Origin: Rhodococcus sp. KRD162
GTDB lineage: Bacteria > Actinomycetota > Actinomycetes > Mycobacteriales > Mycobacteriaceae
Length of the DNA: 64,000 nucleotides
Assembly (NCBI RefSeq): GCF_017168335.1
Contig: NZ_JABFAU010000005.1
Coordinates: 244,575-308,574 of the forward strand
Direction of reading: 5' to 3'
Under the pieces are notes generated by a model. The model was not told the DNA's origin, made no database searches, and was given only the letters and a program-made list of their open reading frames with translations. The position numbers were made by a program, and so were the translations under genes. Shown here in pieces: positions 53,364 through 63,430 of this stretch (position 1 is its first letter; each line of letters begins with the position of its first letter).

Positions 53364-54779
53364 TCACACCGGCAGCAGACGGGAGACCACGGTGGCGAGC
53401 TGCTGGGCCGACCGGCACTCGTGCATTGCGATCACATCGGCGTATACCCTGGCCGCCGAATCACCGGACCCCCACTGCGATTTCGGCTCGGGGTTGAGCC
53501 AGTACGCATGCTTGGCCACCGAGACGATGTGCGCCAACACGGGCAGCTTCGGTTCGCGGTAGTTGGTGCGGGCGTCACCGAGAATCAGCACCGAACTGCG
53601 ACCGGTGACCGCGTGCGCGTACTTCTCGTCGAAGGTCGTCAGAGCCCGTCCGTAGTCGGAGTGCCCGTCGTAGGTCACCAGATCCGACTCTCGGATGATG
53701 CGACTCATCGCGGCACCGAGATCGGAACCGGAATCGAAGAACCGTGTCACCTCGTCGGTGGAGTCGATGAACGCGAAGATGCGCACTCGCGAGAACTGTT
53801 CGCGCAATGCGTGCACCAACAGCAGGGTGAAGTTACTGAATCCCGCTACCGATCCCGAAACATCGCACAGTACAACCAGTTCCGGACGGGATCGACGCGG
53901 CTTTCTTTCGACCAGATCGATCGGAATGCCGCCGGTGGACATCGATGTGCGCAGGGTGCGGCGCAGGTCGATCGAGCCGTGCCTGCTTCGACTGCGCCGC
54001 ACTGCAAGTCGTGATGCCAACAACCGGGCCAGCGGTGTGACGTTGCGTCGCAGCGCAGCCATCTCACTGTCCGAGGCCCGCAGGAAGTCGACTTCCTCCG
54101 CCAGTTTGGGCACACCGTAGCTCGCCACCCGCTCGCGACCCAGTTTTTCGGCCGATCGGCGCCTCGTCTCGCTCTCGACCATCGAACGAAGATCTGCGAT
54201 GCGTTGTGCTGCAGTACGTTTGGCAACTTCGGATTCGTAGTCGTCGGTAGGCCGATCCGGTGCATCGTCACTGCGACCGAGCAGGCCGTCGAGAATCTTG
54301 CGGAGCAATGTATCCGGCGCGACCTCACGTAGGGCCTGGTAGGCCGAGAACGACGGCCCGTTCGAGGACTTGTACTGGCCCAGTTCTTCCACCATCTGCG
54401 CCGCCAACATCTGCGTCAACTTCGCAGCCTCCGCCGAATCGTCGGAGAGCAGGTCGACCAACAGCTCGCGGAGCGCATCGATGTCCACCTCGCCGGCCTC
54501 GGTTCGGGGTAGTGCCGTGTCGATCTGCCCCGAGTCCCTCCTGCCCGACGCCACCGGGAACCACAGATCGAACACGGCGTCGAATACGGCGCGGTGCGTC
54601 GGCCGTCGCAGTAGCGAGCAGGCCAGGCCCTCGCGTACGGCTTCCCTGTCGAGCAGGTCCAGAACCGACAGAACGCGGCCGGCGTCGACGGTCTCGGAGG
54701 GACCGACCGACACCCCGCGTCGACGCAGCGCATCGACGAACCCCACCAGGTGTCCGGGGAATCCGTGCGGGTCGGCCAT
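53364..54779 (-). CDS. VWA domain (CoxE-like) protein
   Basis: 471 residues: a helical N-terminal half and a C-terminal von Willebrand A domain with MIDAS motif [23 protein letters not shown] and later [15 protein letters not shown]. Lies next to a MoxR AAA ATPase; such pairs act as chaperones that insert metal cofactors or remodel complexes. The client here is not evident; no carbon monoxide or methanol dehydrogenase genes are near. Confidence 0.9.
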   Translation of the reverse strand: MADPHGFPGHLVGFVDALRRRGVSVGPSETVDAGRVLSVLDLLDREAVREGLACSLLRRPTHRAVFDAVFDLWFPVASGRRDSGQIDTALPRTEAGEVDIDALRELLVDLLSDDSAEAAKLTQMLAAQMVEELGQYKSSNGPSFSAYQALREVAPDTLLRKILDGLLGRSDDAPDRPTDDYESEVAKRTAAQRIADLRSMVESETRRRSAEKLGRERVASYGVPKLAEEVDFLRASDSEMAALRRNVTPLARLLASRLAVRRSRSRHGSIDLRRTLRTSMSTGGIPIDLVERKPRRSRPELVVLCDVSGSVAGFSNFTLLLVHALREQFSRVRIFAFIDSTDEVTRFFDSGSDLGAAMSRIIRESDLVTYDGHSDYGRALTTFDEKYAHAVTGRSSVLILGDARTNYREPKLPVLAHIVSVAKHAYWLNPEPKSQWGSGDSAARVYADVIAMHECRSAQQLATVVSRLLPV

Positions 54780-54780
54780 G

Positions 54781-55662
54781 TCAGTTCAGACGAAGTTCGG
54801 CTGCAGCTCGGACCTGGTCCGACTGGTGCTTGAGCACCACACCGAGGGTGGCACGAACGGCGTCGTCGTCGAGCGTGTCCATGCCGAGCGCCAGTAGCGT
54901 GCGGCCCCAGTCGATCGTCTCGGCCACCGACGGCAGCTTCTTGAGCTGCATTGCGCGCAGCACCCGCACGGTCTTGACCATCTGCTCTGCGATTGCCTCG
55001 GGCAACTCGGGGACACGGCTGGCGAGAATTCGGCGCTCGAGATCGGCATCGGGAAAGTCCAGATGCAGGAACAGGCAGCGGCGCTTGAGGGCCTCGGACA
55101 GCTCACGAGTTGCGTTGGAGGTCAGCACCACGAACGGCGTGCGCTCCGCGGTGATCGTGCCGAGCTCGGGGATGGTGACCGCGAAGTCGCTGAGTACCTC
55201 GAGCAGCAGTCCTTCGATCTCGACATCGGCCTTGTCGGTCTCGTCGATGAGCAGCACTGTGGGATCGGTGCGTCGAATTGCCTGCAGGAGCGGGCGCGCC
55301 AGCAAGAACTCCTCGGAGAAGACGTCGAGCTTCGTCGAGTCCCAGTCGGCGCTGGTGCCGGACTGGATACGCAGGATCTGCTTGGCGTGGTTCCACTCGT
55401 ACAGCGCGCGAGCCTCGTCGACGCCCTCGTAGCACTGCAGCCGCACCAGCTCGGCACCGGTGGTCTGCGCTACGGCTCGGGCGAGTTCGGTTTTGCCGAC
55501 GCCCGCTGGACCTTCGATCAGGAGCGGTTTGCCGAGTCGATCGGCGAGAAACACCGACGTCGCCGTCGCCTTGTCGGCCAGGTACCCCGTCTCTGCCAGC
55601 CTGCTCTGAACATCGTCCACGCCGGCGAACAGCGGGGGTGTTGTCGGTAGGGCACGGTCCAC
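54781..55662 (-). CDS. MoxR-type AAA+ ATPase
   Basis: 293 residues with Walker A LLIEGPAGVGKTELARAVA, Walker B VLLIDETDKADVEIE, sensor VVLTSNATRELSEALKRRCLFLHL. GTG start with GGAG 8 nt upstream. First gene of the MoxR-VWA-nadD run, with one base before the VWA start. Partner of the VWA protein in a remodelling complex by family analogy. Confidence 0.92.
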   Translation of the reverse strand: MDRALPTTPPLFAGVDDVQSRLAETGYLADKATATSVFLADRLGKPLLIEGPAGVGKTELARAVAQTTGAELVRLQCYEGVDEARALYEWNHAKQILRIQSGTSADWDSTKLDVFSEEFLLARPLLQAIRRTDPTVLLIDETDKADVEIEGLLLEVLSDFAVTIPELGTITAERTPFVVLTSNATRELSEALKRRCLFLHLDFPDADLERRILASRVPELPEAIAEQMVKTVRVLRAMQLKKLPSVAETIDWGRTLLALGMDTLDDDAVRATLGVVLKHQSDQVRAAAELRLN

Positions 55663-55698
55663 GTCACAACTCCTACAAGATCGGGTCTGGCCTGGGTG

Positions 55699-56979
55699 TC
55701 AGGCATCTCGGATGTGTCCGTCGCCCCATACGGTCCACTTGGTCGAAGTCAGCTCGGGCAGTCCCATCGGTCCGCGGGCATGCAGCTTCTGCGTGGAGAT
55801 ACCGATCTCGGCTCCGAAACCGAATTGCTCGCCGTCGGTGAACGCGGTGGAGGCATTGACCATCACTGCCGCGGCGTCGACCCGCTGGGTGAACTCGCGC
55901 GCGGCCCCGATGTCGGATGCGACGATCGCCTCCGTGTGGCCGCTGCCGTAGCGGTCGATGTGCTCGATCGCCTCGTCGATGCCGCCGACGACCTTCAACG
56001 CGATGTCGAGTGAGAGATACTCCTGCGACCAGTCCTCGTCGTGGGCCGGCACCAGTCCGGGCAGGTCACCGTGCACGGTGACGCTGTGCATCTGGAACGC
56101 CTGCAGCAGCCGGGGCACCATCGTTTCGGCGATCGCGGCGTCGACCAGGACCGTCTCGGCAGCGTTGCAGACGCTGACTCGACGGGTCTTGGCGTTGAGC
56201 ACGATCCTCTCGGCCGTGTCCTGATCGGCCGAGGAATGTACGTACACGTGACAGTTCCCGACGCCCGTCTCGATGGTCGGGACGGTGGCGTCACGGACCA
56301 CGGCACTGATCAGTCCTGCTCCGCCGCGGGGAATCACGACGTCCACCAGGCCGCGTGCCTGAATGAGGTGGGTGACCGTGGCTCGGTCTGCGCTGCCGAG
56401 GAGCTGCACTGCGGCCTCGGGTAGACCGTGAGCGGCCAACGCGCCCTGCAGGGCGGCGACGAGTGCGGCGTTGGACTGGGCGGCAGACGACGAACCGCGC
56501 AGTAGCACCGCGTTGCCGGACTTGAACGCAAGACCGAACGCGTCGACGGTGACGTTGGGGCGTGCTTCGTAGACCATGCCCACCACCCCGAGCGGCACCC
56601 GCACTTGCCGGATCTCGAGCCCGTTGGGAAGCGTCGAACCGCGGATGATCTCGCCGATCGGATCGGGTAATCCGGCCACCTGCCGCAGCCCCGCGGCGAT
56701 GCCGTCGATGCGCGACGCGGTCAGGCGCAGCCGGTCCAACAGACCTTCGTCCGTACCGGCGGCCCGCGCGATCTCGATATCGGCCGCGTTCGCGGTCAAG
56801 ACCGATTCGGCGGCAGCAACCACGGCATCAGCGGCGGAGCGGAGCAGCGAGTCCTTCTCCGCGGTCGTCAGCAATGCCAGCGCACGCGAGGCGATCCGTG
56901 CCTGACGAGCAGCCGAGTGCACGTTCTCACGCTCGTCGACCGTGGTGGGCTCCGATTCGGCCGAGACGGAAGCAGTCAT
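55699..56979 (-). CDS. proA: Gamma-glutamyl phosphate reductase
   Basis: Second step of proline synthesis: reduces glutamyl-5-phosphate to glutamate semialdehyde with NADPH. 426 residues; [35 protein letters not shown], catalytic Cys in [12 protein letters not shown], and AETVLVD. The proB partner is not in the window; 36 bp to the MoxR gene. Confidence 0.96.
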   Translation of the reverse strand: MTASVSAESEPTTVDERENVHSAARQARIASRALALLTTAEKDSLLRSAADAVVAAAESVLTANAADIEIARAAGTDEGLLDRLRLTASRIDGIAAGLRQVAGLPDPIGEIIRGSTLPNGLEIRQVRVPLGVVGMVYEARPNVTVDAFGLAFKSGNAVLLRGSSSAAQSNAALVAALQGALAAHGLPEAAVQLLGSADRATVTHLIQARGLVDVVIPRGGAGLISAVVRDATVPTIETGVGNCHVYVHSSADQDTAERIVLNAKTRRVSVCNAAETVLVDAAIAETMVPRLLQAFQMHSVTVHGDLPGLVPAHDEDWSQEYLSLDIALKVVGGIDEAIEHIDRYGSGHTEAIVASDIGAAREFTQRVDAAAVMVNASTAFTDGEQFGFGAEIGISTQKLHARGPMGLPELTSTKWTVWGDGHIRDA

Positions 56980-57057
56980 GAACTACACCCTAGTGGGGCC
57001 GGGAATGATGCGGCACCGCGATACCAGCGCGCCTTTCTGTCGAGACACGGCGACGGG

Positions 57058-58014
57058 TCAGGGGACGAAGCCGAGTTTCTTGTCCACCACATTGAGCAGC
57101 GGTTCGCCCCGAAAATACCGTTGCGCGTTGTCGGCGAACACGTGCGCGAGTCGACGCTTCCATCCTGAGGCGTCTCCGCTCATGTGCGGGGTGACGACGA
57201 CGTTCTCGGCCGTCCACAGGGGATGGTCGGCAGAGAGCGGCTCGGTGTCGAAGACGTCGAGCGCGGCACCTGCGATGTGTCCGCTGCCCAGGTGCGCCAG
57301 CAGTGCATCGGTGTCGAGCAGTTCGCCTCGCCCCACGTTGATGATCCGAGATCCGGGCTTCATCGCGGCCAACACCGCGTCGTCGACCAGTCCCCGCGTC
57401 TGTTCGGTCAAAGGCGCGACCAGTACCAGGTAGTCAGCTCGAGTGGCAACGGCTGCCAGGTTGTCGCTGGCGTGCACGGTGCCGAAGTCACGGTCGCCTT
57501 CTCGCGCAGTTCGGCCGACTCCCGAGACAGACATTCCCACCGCCGTCAACAGGTTCGCTATGGCGCGACCGATCGCTCCGGTGCCGACGACCATCGCGTG
57601 AGCACCATCGATCCGTTCGGTCTCGCGATGCTGCCACACCCTCGAATGCTGCAGTGCGCGCGAGCGTTCCGAGTCCTTGGCGAACGCGAGGATCTGCGCC
57701 AGGACGAACTCTGCGATCGGACGATCGAATACGCCCCGCGAATTGGTCACGACCACATCGGAATCGACAAGCTCGTCGAACATCAGCGAGTCGACGCCGG
57801 CGGCGGCGATGTGGATCCATTTGAGCGAACCACAGCGCGGCCACGCGGATTCGACTGCGGGAGAAAAGAAGTCCCACAACAGCAATGCGTCGGCACCGTC
57901 GACTGCATCACCGAGTGTGTCGGCGGTGGCGAACCGCACGTCGGCGACCTCCGCGATGGAATCGAGTCCATCGGGAAGGTCGCCTGCGTGCAGGACGACG
58001 AGAACGGGCGCCAC
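57058..58014 (-). CDS. D-2-hydroxyacid dehydrogenase family protein
   Basis: 318 residues, NAD(P)-dependent. Substrate domain with WIHIAAAGVDSL, Rossmann motif AMVVGTGAIGRAIANLL, INVGRGELLDTDAL, the acidic DVFDTEPLSADHPLW, and active-site His in VVVTPHMSG. Its GTG shares a base with the stop of the transporter gene (TAGTG), so it is the last gene of that unit. Reduces 2-keto acids or similar; substrate unknown. Confidence 0.9.
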   Translation of the reverse strand: MAPVLVVLHAGDLPDGLDSIAEVADVRFATADTLGDAVDGADALLLWDFFSPAVESAWPRCGSLKWIHIAAAGVDSLMFDELVDSDVVVTNSRGVFDRPIAEFVLAQILAFAKDSERSRALQHSRVWQHRETERIDGAHAMVVGTGAIGRAIANLLTAVGMSVSGVGRTAREGDRDFGTVHASDNLAAVATRADYLVLVAPLTEQTRGLVDDAVLAAMKPGSRIINVGRGELLDTDALLAHLGSGHIAGAALDVFDTEPLSADHPLWTAENVVVTPHMSGDASGWKRRLAHVFADNAQRYFRGEPLLNVVDKKLGFVP

Positions 58015-59444
58015 TACTTCTTCTTGTATCCGACGAGTTCGACGCCCGAGGCCGCCACCTCGTCGTCGTTGTCGCCGGGGCATTGGGTGCCGCGTAGGGA
58101 CCGCCCAGCAGTTTCGGGCATCAGCAGAATCGGGACGAACGCGATGGCAGCGGCGATCATCATGTACCAGCCCGGGACCAGGTCCGAGCCCGTTCGGTCG
58201 ATCAGGAACGTCAGGATCAGCGGAGCCGTACCGCCGAACAGCGAAGTCGAGACGTTGTAGCCGATGGCGAACGACCCGTAGCGCACCTGGGTGGGGAACA
58301 GCGCAGGCAGGGTCGAGGACACACACGAGGTCATGATGACCAGTAGCAATCCGAGACCGAGCAGACCGATGGTCTGGCCGATCAGGCCGGCGTTGATAAT
58401 GAGCAGGAACAGCGGCACGCTGAACACGAAGTAACCGACGCAGGCCGTCAGTAGCAGCGGCTTTCGACCGATTCGATCGGACAGCGCTCCGATCGGGTTG
58501 ATGATGGCCATCATGATGAGCATGATCACCACGAGGGTGAAGTTGGATTCGGTGGTGCTGTGCCCCAGGGTGTCACTGAGATACGAGGGCAGGAACGTCA
58601 GCACGGTGTAGTAGGCGATGTTCAGCAGCAGCACGAACCCCATCAGAATCAGGATCCGCTGCCAGTAGGTCATGGTGGTCCTCAGCGAGGCCATGGCTCC
58701 GCCTTCGCCTTCGTCGACCGTCCCGCCGTCTTCCTTGGCCTCGGAGAACACCGGCGAATCCTCGAGCCGGGTTCGTAGCCACAGGGCCACCATGCCGAGC
58801 GGAAGTGTCAGCAGGAAGGGAATTCGCCAGCCCCAGGCCTCCATGGTCTCGTCGCCGAGCACGACGTTGAGCAGTGTGCACAGGGTGGCACCGCCCACGG
58901 TGCCTGCGAGGGTGCCGAACTCGAGGAACGATCCGAAGAATCCTCTGCGCTTGTCCGGTGCGTATTCGGCCATGAACACCGCTGCGCCGCCGTACTCACC
59001 ACCGGTGGAGAAGCCCTGTACCAAGCGGCAGGCGAGCAGCAGCAGCGGCGCGCCGATACCGATGGTGTCGAAGGTCGGAAGCACACCGATCAGTGCCGTG
59101 GCGACGGACATCATGGTGACCGTCAGCACGAGGACTTTCTGCCGCCCGATTCGGTCGCCGAGGGGGCCGAGCACGATGCCACCGATGGGGCGAATGATGA
59201 ACGACGCGGCCAGAACGGCGAAGGTGGACAGCAGGCTCGCTCCGCCGTCCTCGGAGGGGAAGAAGTTGGCTGCGATGTAGACGGCGAGGTAGCCGTACAC
59301 CGCGTAGTCGAACCACTCGACTGCATTGCCGAGTGCTGATCCGCCGATGGCGCGGTGCAGGATTTTCGTCTCGTCCGGGCTCAGGGTCTCGGTACTCGGG
59401 GGATATCCGGTCGGCGATGCTGCCGACCCTGAATTGTTGGTCAC
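58014..59444 (-). CDS. MFS transporter, metabolite:H+ symporter (ProP-like) family
   Basis: 476 residues, about 12 membrane helices. ALGNAVEWFDYAVYGYLAVYIAANFF at helix 1, GPLGDRIGRQKVLVLT and RLVQGFSTGGEYGGAAVFMAEYAP mark the MHS/ProP subfamily, which imports proline, betaines, ectoine or organic acids. GTG at 59444 with AGAGG upstream. A TTTGTGGACAAA palindrome lies 20 bp before the start. Context suggests it imports the substrate of the adjacent catabolic genes. Confidence 0.9.
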   Translation of the reverse strand: MTNNSGSAASPTGYPPSTETLSPDETKILHRAIGGSALGNAVEWFDYAVYGYLAVYIAANFFPSEDGGASLLSTFAVLAASFIIRPIGGIVLGPLGDRIGRQKVLVLTVTMMSVATALIGVLPTFDTIGIGAPLLLLACRLVQGFSTGGEYGGAAVFMAEYAPDKRRGFFGSFLEFGTLAGTVGGATLCTLLNVVLGDETMEAWGWRIPFLLTLPLGMVALWLRTRLEDSPVFSEAKEDGGTVDEGEGGAMASLRTTMTYWQRILILMGFVLLLNIAYYTVLTFLPSYLSDTLGHSTTESNFTLVVIMLIMMAIINPIGALSDRIGRKPLLLTACVGYFVFSVPLFLLIINAGLIGQTIGLLGLGLLLVIMTSCVSSTLPALFPTQVRYGSFAIGYNVSTSLFGGTAPLILTFLIDRTGSDLVPGWYMMIAAAIAFVPILLMPETAGRSLRGTQCPGDNDDEVAASGVELVGYKKK

Positions 59445-59463
59445 GGTCGAAATACCTCTCGCT

Positions 59464-59475
59464 TTTGTGGACAAA
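59464..59475. promoter_or_regulatory. Candidate GntR operator before the MHS transporter
   Basis: TTTGTGGACAAA, a 5-2-5 palindrome centred about 25 bp before the start codon. It shares TTGT-NG-ACAA with the site at 63352-63363. Confidence 0.5.
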
Positions 59476-59558
59476 GTGGAGCGTCGGTGTGGTACTTCGC
59501 AGCGTTCGACACTACGACGACGCGCACCTTCGGTGTCGGCCAACCCCCTCCCGCGACG

Positions 59559-60764
59559 CTAAAGCCCTGCTAGCGCCGTCATTCTGATGGCCGTCAACAC
59601 GTATGCTCTTGCGCTGTCGGTCAATTGACGCACCGCGACGGATTCGTCCGGCCGATGAGCTTGGCTTTCGATCTCGCCTGGGCCCAACACGATAGTTGGG
59701 ATACCCATCTGTTCTGCCACGAAACCACCGTCGCACGATGCGGTCCAGATGTCAGTGGAACGGCCGATTCGTACCGCTCCGGCGTCGATGACCGATTGGA
59801 CTGCCGTGCTGACCAATCGATCGTTCACACTGGTCAGAAAGCCCGGCATCTCCATCGACACACCGACGTCCAGGTCGATGCCGGAGCCGATGTCGCCGAC
59901 CGATTCGATACGTGATCGCAGATCCTCGACGACTCCGGCTGCACTCTCCCCTGGCAACAGGCGTCGATCGACCGTGACGACGCACCGATCGGCGACCATC
60001 GAGGTGCCCGTGCCGCCGGCAATCGTTCCCACATTCCACGTGGCAGGGCCCAAATCCGGGTCGGGGTGCTCGTCCAACTCGGTCTGCGAGGCCTCGATGA
60101 CCGAGATGATGCGTGCGGCGGCCGAGATTGCGTTCGCTCCGTTGCGCGGCTGCCCCGCGTGAGCAGAACGACCTCGAATGTCGATCTCGAGATTCGACGC
60201 TCCTCGGCAACCGAAGATGGTGACCAGATCTGTCGGCTCCGCCACCACGCAATGGCTGTACTTTCGCAGGCCCGGCTCGGCTACGAACGCTCTGATGCCA
60301 AGGCCGGTGTCCTCCTCGTCGACCAGGCAAGCCAACGTCATCGGATGCTCGTCCGCCAAACCGGCCCGAAACACGGCGGTCATCGCGGAAACGACCGCGG
60401 CCAGACCGCCTTTCATATCGCAGGCCCCGCGACCGAAGATTCGGCCGTCTCGGACCACGGTGGAGAACGGATCGGTGGTCCAACCGGTTCCCGCGGGTAC
60501 CACGTCGGAGTGCCCGACGAACAGAACTCCGGGCCGCTCGTCGGACCCGATGGAGACGATCACGTTGGGTCGCCCCGGAGCCACCTCGCGGATCCGAACG
60601 TCGAATCCCTGTGCGCGGCAGTAGTCGGCGAGTACCTGCGCTGATTTCTCCTCGGTGCCCCCCGGGTTTTCACCGCCTGCGTCGATCAATGCCGCAGTGA
60701 GAGAGACGATGTCGTGCTCGTCGATCGCGTCGAGCAGGACCTGTTCGGACGTCGAAACCGTCAT
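59559..60764 (-). CDS. M20 family deacylase (ArgE/DapE-like)
   Basis: 401-residue zinc hydrolase: metal ligands in GVLFVGHSDVVPAG and FGRGACDMKGGLAAVV, catalytic and metal Glu in CLVDEEDTGLG, then the lid domain with GRSAHAGQPRNGANAI and a last His region. Members remove N-acyl groups from amino acids or cut dipeptides. ATG overlaps the aminotransferase stop (ATGA). In this cluster it might deacetylate an N-acetylated diamino acid, a role DoeB plays in ectoine use; that is inference. Confidence 0.88.
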   Translation of the reverse strand: MTVSTSEQVLLDAIDEHDIVSLTAALIDAGGENPGGTEEKSAQVLADYCRAQGFDVRIREVAPGRPNVIVSIGSDERPGVLFVGHSDVVPAGTGWTTDPFSTVVRDGRIFGRGACDMKGGLAAVVSAMTAVFRAGLADEHPMTLACLVDEEDTGLGIRAFVAEPGLRKYSHCVVAEPTDLVTIFGCRGASNLEIDIRGRSAHAGQPRNGANAISAAARIISVIEASQTELDEHPDPDLGPATWNVGTIAGGTGTSMVADRCVVTVDRRLLPGESAAGVVEDLRSRIESVGDIGSGIDLDVGVSMEMPGFLTSVNDRLVSTAVQSVIDAGAVRIGRSTDIWTASCDGGFVAEQMGIPTIVLGPGEIESQAHRPDESVAVRQLTDSARAYVLTAIRMTALAGL

Positions 60765-62026
60765 CGAGTGGGATCGGAGGCGAGCAGGTGCTTGGATTTG
60801 TCCACCGCCGCAGCGAGCCTCTTGATTCCTTCTTCGATACGTTCGGGGGTCGACGAGGCGAAGCACAGACGCAACGAATCGTGAAATTTGCCGCCCACCG
60901 ACAGCGCCGGCCCGGGGATGTAGGCAACGCCTTCGGCCAACGCCGTCTCGAACAGATCCTGGGTCGAGAAGTCGACGTCATTGCCGCGCAACGTCGCCCA
61001 CAGGAAGAATCCGCCCTCGGGATCGGTCGTGGACATCGAATCGCCGAAGTGCTCGGCGATGCTGTTCTGCATCGCGACCTTGCGCGGAAGGTACACCGAC
61101 GCCAACGACCGCAGATGCTCCTCGAGCAATCCACGCCGGATGTACTCGGCCACCATCCGCTGTGCAGGCAGATTGGTGCAGGTGTCCATTGCCTGCTTGG
61201 CGTTGATGATCAACTGTCGCGCCTCGGGCGCGGCATCGACCCACCCCACCCGCAGTCCTGGCGCAATCATCTTGGAGAAGGTGCGCACCGAGAAGATCAG
61301 TGGGTCGTTCGGACTGAGAGTGCCGAAACCGGGGATGGATTCACCCGAGAACCGCAACAGACCGTATGGATCGTCGTCGAGAATCACCGAGCCCCAGCGA
61401 TGTGCCAGTTCGATCAACAGCAGTCTGCGTTGGAGCGACATGGTCACCCCGGACGGGTTCTGGAAGTTGGGAATCACGTAGATCATCTTCGGCAGCCGGC
61501 CCGCACGTTCGACGAGCTCGGGCAACGCCTCGACGATCAGACCGTCACTGTCCATCGGGGCCTCGAGGATATCGCCCCCGTAGCTGAGCACAGTGGCTGT
61601 TCCGTTGGTGTACGTGGGACTTTCGACGATCACCAGGTCTCCCGGATCGACGAACAACTTGCATGCGATATCGAGGCCCTGCATTCCGCCGGAGGTGATC
61701 ACCACCCGATCTTCGGACGTAGGCTCACCCACCGACTCCAGATATGCGAGCAGTGCCTCCATCAAGCCGGGATCACCTTCGGTCGCACCGTAGTCGAATG
61801 CATCCGCCGTGAGGACGGTACCGGCGATGTCGGTGAACGCGGCGGCCGGAACCGTCTCGGCGGCAGGAGATCCCATCGCGAAGCGGACGATGTCGTGCTT
61901 CTGAGCGGCCAGGAGCGATGTCGACGAATCGATCACCGAACCCGTCAGCTTGTCGGTCCGCAGGGCCCAGGGGATGTTGCCGGCAGGAGTGGAGCCTGCG
62001 GAGCGACCCTGTGTAGTGGCGGTCAT
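60761..62026 (-). CDS. PLP-dependent class I/II aminotransferase (2-aminoadipate type)
   Basis: 421 residues. Internal motifs are DYGATEGDPGLMEALLAYL, VITSGGMQGLDIACKLFVDPGD, IYVIPNFQNPSGVTMS, DDDPYGLLRF and the PLP lysine in FSVRTFSKMIAPGLRVGW. It resembles the aminotransferase half of MocR proteins and LysN-type enzymes but has no DNA-binding domain. Three bases separate it from the M24 gene and it overlaps the deacylase gene. Confidence 0.9.
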   Translation of the reverse strand: MTATTQGRSAGSTPAGNIPWALRTDKLTGSVIDSSTSLLAAQKHDIVRFAMGSPAAETVPAAAFTDIAGTVLTADAFDYGATEGDPGLMEALLAYLESVGEPTSEDRVVITSGGMQGLDIACKLFVDPGDLVIVESPTYTNGTATVLSYGGDILEAPMDSDGLIVEALPELVERAGRLPKMIYVIPNFQNPSGVTMSLQRRLLLIELAHRWGSVILDDDPYGLLRFSGESIPGFGTLSPNDPLIFSVRTFSKMIAPGLRVGWVDAAPEARQLIINAKQAMDTCTNLPAQRMVAEYIRRGLLEEHLRSLASVYLPRKVAMQNSIAEHFGDSMSTTDPEGGFFLWATLRGNDVDFSTQDLFETALAEGVAYIPGPALSVGGKFHDSLRLCFASSTPERIEEGIKRLAAAVDKSKHLLASDPTR

Positions 62027-62029
62027 GTC

Positions 62030-63319
62030 TCACTCCTTCGTCAGTAGTTCTCGGGGATACGCGGTGAAGGTCTCGACGCCTGTCTCGGTGACGCGGACTG
62101 CCTCGGAGACCTCGTATCCGTAGTCGTCCATCCACATTCCACCGATGATGTGGAACGTCATGTTCTCGGCGAGCACCGTCTCGTCGTCGGTGCGCAGGCT
62201 CACAGTGCGCTCACCCCAGTCGGGGGCGTAGGCGATGCCGATCGAGTATCCGATACGCGACGGCTTGTGCAGCCCGTGCTTGGCGAGACTGGTGCTCCAC
62301 ACCTGTGCCAGATCGGTCGCGGTGACGCCTGCCCGCACGACCGCGAGCACGTCGTTCAGCGCTTCGCCGGTGGATTTCGCCAGGTAATCCAAACGGGGAC
62401 TTGGCTTTCCGAGCACGATCGTACGCGCCATCGGTATGTGGTAGCGCCGGAAGACACCGGCCAGTTCGACCACGGTCGTCTCACCACGGACGAACGGTTG
62501 ATTCGACCACGTCAGGTGCGGGGTATCGGCTCCAGCACCGGTCGGCAGCATCGGCACGATGGCCGGATGATCGCCGCCGAAATCTGCGGTGCCGCGCACC
62601 TGGGCGTTCATGATCGCGGCGGCTGCGTCGCACTGGCGCTCCCCTACCGAAATCGCCTGATAGGCCGCCGACATCGCCGACTCGCACACCTGGGCGGCAC
62701 CGCGCATGAGCGCGATCTCGGCGGCAGATTTCACCACTCGCACCCAGTTGACCAGTTCGTAGGAGTCGGTGAAACGGTACTCGGGCAGAGACTTCACCAG
62801 CGCCTCGAATGCCTTGGGGCTGAAGTAGTACGAGTCCATCTCGAGCCCCACCTGCCCGTGCTCGAAGTTGTTCACCAGGCCCAGTTCACGCAACTTTGCG
62901 GCCACCCATACGAACGGGTGCGTGTCCTTGCGCTGTACGAACGTCTCCGGATATCCGAACGTGTGGTCCTGCGGCAGCCACGAGGTGCGAAATGCGCCGT
63001 TGGCATCCATTTCGCGAGCGAAGAAATACATGTCGCCCTCGAGCGGCACGTACAGCATCTGCGGGGTGTAGAACGAGAGCGCGTTGTACCCGAGCAGGTA
63101 GTAGAGGTTCGCAGGGTCGGTGACGATGAGCGCCGTCAAGCTCTGCGACGCCATGCGCTGCCGGACGGCAGCGAGTCGAGTGGCGTACTCCTCGTCGGTG
63201 AACGTGATCGGCGTGCTGTTCGGGACGTCCGGGTACCGCGCCAGGCCGGGAGCGGCCCGTCCTACAGCGTCGTCCGGTCCAAGTGCAGTGACGTAGGTGA
63301 CGTCTGATGAATCGTTCAC
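62030..63319 (-). CDS. M24-fold protein similar to ectoine hydrolase DoeA
   Basis: 429-residue creatinase/aminopeptidase-fold protein. Segments GYNALSFYTPQMLYVP, LEMDSYYFSPKAFEALV, FGGDHPAIVPMLPTG, HLTWSNQPF, RYHIPMARTIVLGKP and DWGERTVSLR follow DoeA/EutD (ectoine hydrolase) as I remember it. Canonical M24 metal ligands are missing: Glu285 and Ala298 stand where the two Asp are expected, and Ser359 where His is expected. A creatinase-like, metal-free mechanism is likely. GTG at 63319 has AAGGGG at good spacing; GTG 63325 is the alternative. Confidence 0.82.
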   Translation of the reverse strand: MNDSSDVTYVTALGPDDAVGRAAPGLARYPDVPNSTPITFTDEEYATRLAAVRQRMASQSLTALIVTDPANLYYLLGYNALSFYTPQMLYVPLEGDMYFFAREMDANGAFRTSWLPQDHTFGYPETFVQRKDTHPFVWVAAKLRELGLVNNFEHGQVGLEMDSYYFSPKAFEALVKSLPEYRFTDSYELVNWVRVVKSAAEIALMRGAAQVCESAMSAAYQAISVGERQCDAAAAIMNAQVRGTADFGGDHPAIVPMLPTGAGADTPHLTWSNQPFVRGETTVVELAGVFRRYHIPMARTIVLGKPSPRLDYLAKSTGEALNDVLAVVRAGVTATDLAQVWSTSLAKHGLHKPSRIGYSIGIAYAPDWGERTVSLRTDDETVLAENMTFHIIGGMWMDDYGYEVSEAVRVTETGVETFTAYPRELLTKE

Positions 63320-63351
63320 GGGCACCCCCTTCAGATTTGTCGATTTAGTAG

Positions 63352-63363
63352 ATTGTTGACAAT
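63352..63363. promoter_or_regulatory. Candidate GntR operator before the DoeA-like operon
   Basis: ATTGTTGACAAT, extended to the 6-2-6 palindrome GATTGT-TG-ACAATC (63351-63364), centred about 39 bp before the M24 start. A half-site TTGTCGA lies at 63337-63343, 16 bp away. Confidence 0.55.
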
Positions 63364-63430
63364 CAGGCTAAGCGTTCGCCTCGGCCGTCCGCAAGACACG
63401 AGATGTAAATGCTGTGTTGCGCGGGGCGAC

